Shown here in pieces: positions 6,196-9,337 of a stretch of DNA of 9,337 nucleotides. The DNA comes from Deltaproteobacteria bacterium (GTDB lineage: Bacteria; Myxococcota; B64-G9): contig JAUVAM010000078.1 in assembly GCA_030591745.1 (NCBI GenBank), positions 1 to 9,337 on the forward strand, read 5' to 3'. Under the pieces are notes generated by a model. It had not been told where the DNA came from. It worked only from the letters and a program-made list of their open reading frames with translations, and searched no databases. The stretch's first letter is position 1; each line of letters opens with the position of its first letter. The position numbers were made by a program, and so were the translations under genes.

Positions 6196-7015
6196 TGTTC
6201 GGAGTATCGCAAAAAAATTAAACGAGTTGGTCGAGCAGGATGAGTCGGGCGCGCTGGTGCTTGTGATTACGAGCACGGGGTCGGCCCCCGGCAAGGTGGG
6301 GGCCAAGATGTTAGTGCTGCCGGACGGGAACATCCATGGCACCATCGGAGGAGGTGTGGTCGAGGCTCGCGTCATCGCCGATGCCTTAGACGCCATCGAA
6401 GACGGACATGGGCCCCGGACCTTCGACTACGATTTGGAAAAGCTGGGCATGACCTGTGGAGGCGGTATTTCGGTCTACATTGAACCGATTGTGCCTCCTC
6501 GCTCGGTGATCATTTTCGGCGCGGGTCATGTGGGTAGTGCCTTGGCAAGACTCATGAGCACCCTGGACTGTAGGGTGACCGTGGTCGATGATCGGACGGA
6601 TTGGGCCAGCGAAGAACGGTTGCCCGAGGTCCATCGGGTGGTGCAATCTGCCTTCACCGAATACTTGCGAGAGGAACCCCCGGGCCCCCTCGATCATGTG
6701 ATCATTGTCACCCGTGGGCACGAGCATGATCAGCATGTGCTCGAGCAGGTGATAGAGCAGGACGTCGCATATATCGGCATGATCGGTTCGCGGAACAAGG
6801 CCAAGGCCGCGCTCGACGCTTTGCTGGACGCCGGTGTTGAGAGGGAGCGGCTCGAGAAAGTTTGCACCCCCATCGGTTTGAATATCGGTGCGGTCACCCC
6901 GGTTGAGATCGCCGTTGCCGTCGCCGCGGAACTCATCGCGTTATGGCGCAAGGGTGCGTTGGAGGCGGGGCGGATGTCCGACAAGGGCAAAAAGAGTCGC
7001 CGCAAGGCCAGGTGA
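6176..7015 (+). CDS. xdhC: XdhC/CoxI family molybdenum-cofactor maturation factor
   Basis: The 279-residue protein follows the family layout. Residues 10-105 are the XdhC_CoxI domain, with ITSTGSAPGKVGAKMLV (31-47), GTIGGGVVEA (55-64) and GMTCGGGISVYIEP (91-104), whose Cys94 is the conserved cysteine. Residues 110-255 are a Rossmann-like domain with FGAGHVGSALA (114-124), VTVVDDR (134-140), YIGMIGSRNK (199-208) and PIGLNIGAVTPVEIAVAVAAE (232-252). In studied members this factor binds the Mo cofactor, helps add the terminal sulphido ligand and inserts the cofactor into xanthine dehydrogenase-type enzymes. The motifs look intact, which implies that a cofactor client exists. The C-terminus is a short basic tail (KGKKSRRKAR). 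The start is chosen from the strong AAGGAGG site, giving a 20-base overlap with the small-subunit gene. xdhC is used here in the accessory-protein sense, not for the Fe-S subunit. It is presumably cytoplasmic. Confidence 0.9.
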   Translation: MEPGSGDVRSIAKKLNELVEQDESGALVLVITSTGSAPGKVGAKMLVLPDGNIHGTIGGGVVEARVIADALDAIEDGHGPRTFDYDLEKLGMTCGGGISVYIEPIVPPRSVIIFGAGHVGSALARLMSTLDCRVTVVDDRTDWASEERLPEVHRVVQSAFTEYLREEPPGPLDHVIIVTRGHEHDQHVLEQVIEQDVAYIGMIGSRNKAKAALDALLDAGVERERLEKVCTPIGLNIGAVTPVEIAVAVAAELIALWRKGALEAGRMSDKGKKSRRKAR

Positions 7016-7017
7016 GT

Positions 7018-7869
7018 ATGGGCGACCCTCTGGGCTTCGTCCCCCTTGACCAATTGGAAGACGTCTGCGAATTGTTGGCGGCGGACGGTCCTTCCGTACA
7101 CCTGCTAGGAGGCGGCACGTCCCAGCATACAGAGAATCGTTTGCTTTGGGTGGATCTGCAACGGGTGGCCTCCCTCGGCGGGCAGGGCGAAGATGCCGAG
7201 GGACGGCTGCGCCTTGGGGCGACTCTGCGTTTGGAGGATGCGGCCAAAGACGACATTTTGCGCAGGCGGGCTCGTCTCCTGGCTTTGGCATGCGGCCAGC
7301 TGGGCCACAAGCAATGGCGACGACGGGCCACGATGGGGGGGGTCTTGATTGGGGATGGGCCCTCGGGCGGATTGTGGCCGGCCCTGGATTGTTTGGACGC
7401 GGTTGCGGTGTTGCGCTCGCGAGATGGGGAGCGCAGCTTGGCGATCAATGGCACCCAGGCGGGCGGCGGGCGGGGCCTATTGGCACCGGACGAGCTTGTG
7501 GAATCCTTGCGTGTCCCGATTCGTCGTGGCCGGCAATTGAGCTTGCATGCGGTGAACGATGGAGGACGTGGGCCGATTTTGGCTCTGTTGGCCAGGCGCC
7601 ATCGGGATGGGTCCTTGTCCAAGGTTCGTGTCGCTTTTGGGGGTGGACCGAAGTCCGGCTTGGCCCGGGAGGCGGAGGCCTTGCTGGCCGAAGGGGTCAT
7701 TGATGAGGCGCGAGTTTTGTCTTTGGGTCGGTTGCTCCTTGCTGCATGGCCTGGGGATGGTTTTCGTCAAGTAGTGGGTGAAGTCCAGCAGGGTTTACTT
7801 GCGCATGTGGAGCACATGCGTGTCTTGCGTCTGAGGCGGCGTCGCCGGGCGAAGAGACGGGCGGGATGA
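7018..7869 (+). CDS. FAD-binding medium subunit of the Mo-hydroxylase-like complex, divergent
   Basis: Starting at ATG 7018, two bases after the XdhC stop, the protein has 283 residues, normal for CoxM/XdhB-type subunits; an in-frame GTG at 7012 is possible. The FAD_binding_5-like region includes LLGGGTSQH (29-37), VDLQRV (45-50), LRLGATLRLED (64-74), RRRATMGGVLIGDGPSGG (101-118), PALDCLDAVAVL (121-132) and LLAPDELVESLRVP (154-167). A C-terminal region like the CO dehydrogenase flavoprotein C-domain contains SKVRVAFGGGPKSG (201-214). The usual AGGTDL reads GGGTSQ. In the TIGGN loop the Asn is Val109, and the later conserved Asp region is glycine-rich, so FAD binding may be weakened or different. 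The tail is very basic (RLRRRRRAKRR). The family role is to pass electrons from the iron-sulphur clusters to NAD+ or a quinone. It overlaps the next gene by ATGA. Confidence 0.8.
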   Translation: MGDPLGFVPLDQLEDVCELLAADGPSVHLLGGGTSQHTENRLLWVDLQRVASLGGQGEDAEGRLRLGATLRLEDAAKDDILRRRARLLALACGQLGHKQWRRRATMGGVLIGDGPSGGLWPALDCLDAVAVLRSRDGERSLAINGTQAGGGRGLLAPDELVESLRVPIRRGRQLSLHAVNDGGRGPILALLARRHRDGSLSKVRVAFGGGPKSGLAREAEALLAEGVIDEARVLSLGRLLLAAWPGDGFRQVVGEVQQGLLAHVEHMRVLRLRRRRRAKRRAG

Positions 7870-8471
7870 GCATGAAGGTGGCGGGTGTTGTGTTGGCGGC
7901 AGGCCTTTCTACTCGCATGGGTAAGTCCAAGGCCTTGCTCAAGGTGGGCGACAGCGTTTTTCTCGACAGCATGGCCGAGGCCTTACGACTTGGGGGCTGT
8001 GACCCGGTCTTGGCGGTGGTCTCTGGGGACCTCGCGCCCATCCGTCAGGCATGCAGGCTTGAGGGTGTGAGGCTTGTGTCCAATCCACGCCCTGAAGGGG
8101 GGCAGATTTCCTCATTGCGTTGTGCGATGCGAGCTTGTCCGGATGCAGGGGGATGGCTCGTGGTTTTGGTGGATCAGGGGCAGGTGATGCCCGAGAGCGT
8201 TTCGGTCGTGCGGCAGGCCCTTGATAAACGGGCAGTTGCCGTGGCGCGGTATCAAGGACAATTTGGGCATCCCACGGCTTTTGGCTTGGCCTTGGCTGAA
8301 TCGCTGCTCGGTCCCGAGGCCGATCATGGAGCCCGCCGTGTGGTCGAGGCGCAGGCGCAAAAGGGCCAAGTGGCCTATGTCGATGTGGACGATCCAGGCG
8401 TGATCCGTAATTTGAATCGACCGGACGACTATCGGATTTTTCTCCAAGACTTGTCGGATAGTGGAAAATGA
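7866..8471 (+). CDS. MocA-like nucleotidyltransferase (molybdopterin cytidylyltransferase family)
   Basis: The 201-residue protein has the NTP-transferase signature LAAGLSTRMGKSKALL (10-25), in which Gly13, Arg17 and Lys22 fit the nucleotide-binding loop. Further matches are NPRPEGGQISSLRCAM (73-88), VVLVDQGQV (99-107) with Asp103 as likely metal ligand, FGHPTAFG (133-140) and RNLNRPDDY (181-189). Size and motif order match MocA/MobA proteins, which attach CMP or GMP to molybdopterin. Next to XdhC and a xanthine dehydrogenase-type complex, CTP and the MocA role are most likely. The usual DQP is DQG here, a small departure. The start overlaps the FAD-subunit stop (ATGA); Met3 at 7872 is an alternative. 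Another NTP transfer role cannot be excluded from sequence alone. Confidence 0.82.
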   Translation: MSMKVAGVVLAAGLSTRMGKSKALLKVGDSVFLDSMAEALRLGGCDPVLAVVSGDLAPIRQACRLEGVRLVSNPRPEGGQISSLRCAMRACPDAGGWLVVLVDQGQVMPESVSVVRQALDKRAVAVARYQGQFGHPTAFGLALAESLLGPEADHGARRVVEAQAQKGQVAYVDVDDPGVIRNLNRPDDYRIFLQDLSDSGK

Positions 8472-9337
8472 GCGAATCCGATCGCCTGCCCATGGCCAGG
8501 CCATTGCTTAGCCTGGTCTGTGCATATGCCTTGGGCCTCGTCCTGGGGACCCTGTGGCCGAAACCCGGGTGGCCGGTTTGGGTGCTGGTGGCCATGCTGG
8601 GTCTGCTGGCGGTTCTTCTGGCCTGGAGGCGGCGCGGGGGCGTTTTGCGGATTTATCTGTGGTTGGCCCTCGTGATCTTGTTGGGATGGCAGGCTTTGTC
8701 TGCTCCGGGTCTCGCCGTGACTTGGCCTGAAGGACGCGTACGTTTGGTCGGTCGTGTCATCAGGCAACCGGAATATCAGGCGACGGGGCTTCGGTTAGAG
8801 CTCCAGGTCGAAGCCCTGGCGGAAGCGGGTGAAGAGCTCGAGGTTTGGCCTGCTCGGGTTCAGCTACGCATCGAAGACGCAAAGGCATGCCCCCTCATGG
8901 GACGCGGGGACAGGTTGCGGTGGATGGGGCGCTTGCGTGCACCAAGGCATCGGCGAAACTTCAGGCGTCCGGATCCGGCTGAATTCCAGGCGCGTCGCGG
9001 TATTCAAGGCCTGGCCTGGGTTGAAAACTGTGACCAGGTGCTGGTCGATGAGCGACCGGCCGAGACGGATCCCATGCGCTGGGTCCAGGTCTGGAGGCAG
9101 CAACTTCGAGAGGCCATTGGCTCAAGACAGGCGACGACCGAGGCCCGGGCCTTGGTGATGGCTTTGAGCTTGGGCGACGCCAGCGCCGTGCCCGACAGCC
9201 TTCGAGAGGACTTTGCCCGTTCTGGCTTGGCCCATCTTTTGGCCATCTCGGGCCTACATTTGGGTTTCGTTTCTTTGGGGCTTTCCGGATTGCTGCTCTT
9301 TGTCCTGATTCGTGTTCGGCCCTTGGCTTTGCGTTTC
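8468..9337 (+). CDS. comEC: ComEC/Rec2 DNA-uptake channel, N-terminal part, cut by window edge
   Basis: The frame is open from ATG 8468 to the right edge, giving 290 residues; full-length ComEC proteins commonly have 500-850. Three hydrophobic segments lie at about residues 9-29, 31-50 and 58-76. Next comes a soluble, strand-rich stretch (about 80-205) containing VRLVGRVIRQPEY, GRGDRLRWMGRL and FQARRGIQGLAW, as in the DUF4131/OB-like domain of ComEC. The hallmark of the Competence domain follows, SGLAHLLAISGLHLGF (252-267), leading into another membrane segment. ComEC forms the inner-membrane channel for single-stranded DNA during natural transformation; in some bacteria homologues are kept without known competence. 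The start shares ATGA with the MocA-like stop, so translation may be coupled. No DNA-uptake gene is seen besides it. The C-terminal metallo-beta-lactamase-like domain, if present, lies outside the window. Confidence 0.92.
   Translation, partial: MSESDRLPMARPLLSLVCAYALGLVLGTLWPKPGWPVWVLVAMLGLLAVLLAWRRRGGVLRIYLWLALVILLGWQALSAPGLAVTWPEGRVRLVGRVIRQPEYQATGLRLELQVEALAEAGEELEVWPARVQLRIEDAKACPLMGRGDRLRWMGRLRAPRHRRNFRRPDPAEFQARRGIQGLAWVENCDQVLVDERPAETDPMRWVQVWRQQLREAIGSRQATTEARALVMALSLGDASAVPDSLREDFARSGLAHLLAISGLHLGFVSLGLSGLLLFVLIRVRPLALRF

Larger units (their letters stand above)
3632..9337 (+). other. Probable six-gene operon: Mo-hydroxylase-like subunits, maturation factors, comEC
   Basis: The junctions are an ATGA overlap at 5698-5701, a 20-base overlap at 6176-6195, a 2-base gap at 7016-7017, an ATGA overlap at 7866-7869 and another at 8468-8471. 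Spacing this tight indicates co-transcription and translational coupling. The first five genes belong together by family. The sixth (comEC) is functionally unrelated as far as known. The operon continues past the right edge. Confidence 0.8.

Overview
The window reads as one stretch of a GC-rich bacterial chromosome. Long genes are packed tightly and codons favour G or C at the third position. A very cysteine-rich repeat protein, a TolB/CsgG-like domain fused to an outer-membrane barrel and two predicted lipoproteins suggest a Gram-negative of the Myxococcota/deltaproteobacterial type. That placement is inference from gene style; there is no rRNA or other phylogenetic marker here. No tRNA, rRNA, CRISPR array, insertion sequence or phage gene was seen.

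Left part (1-901). A minus-strand gene for a probable lipoprotein of the amidohydrolase-2 (TIM-barrel metal hydrolase) superfamily runs off the left edge. A 72-base divergent spacer with an imperfect inverted repeat separates it from the plus-strand genes.

Middle part (902-3553). Two plus-strand envelope genes follow. The first encodes an exported protein made almost wholly of 19 four-cysteine repeats. The second encodes a protein with a signal peptide, a periplasmic alpha/beta domain, a proline-rich linker and a C-terminal beta-barrel.

Right part (3632-9337). Six genes overlap or nearly touch, so they look like one operon: a molybdenum-hydroxylase-type large subunit, a two-cluster [2Fe-2S] small subunit, an XdhC/CoxI maturation factor, a FAD-domain medium subunit, a MocA-like nucleotidyltransferase and the start of comEC. 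The set resembles a three-subunit xanthine dehydrogenase/CO dehydrogenase-type enzyme plus its cofactor-maturation proteins. The iron-sulphur ligands and XdhC motifs are intact. The large subunit, however, has lost the usual molybdopterin-contact motifs and the catalytic glutamate, and the FAD subunit has altered FAD-contact residues. This mismatch is the most interesting signal in the window: either a new divergent branch of the family or an enzyme that has lost its classical activity while its reading frames remain open.
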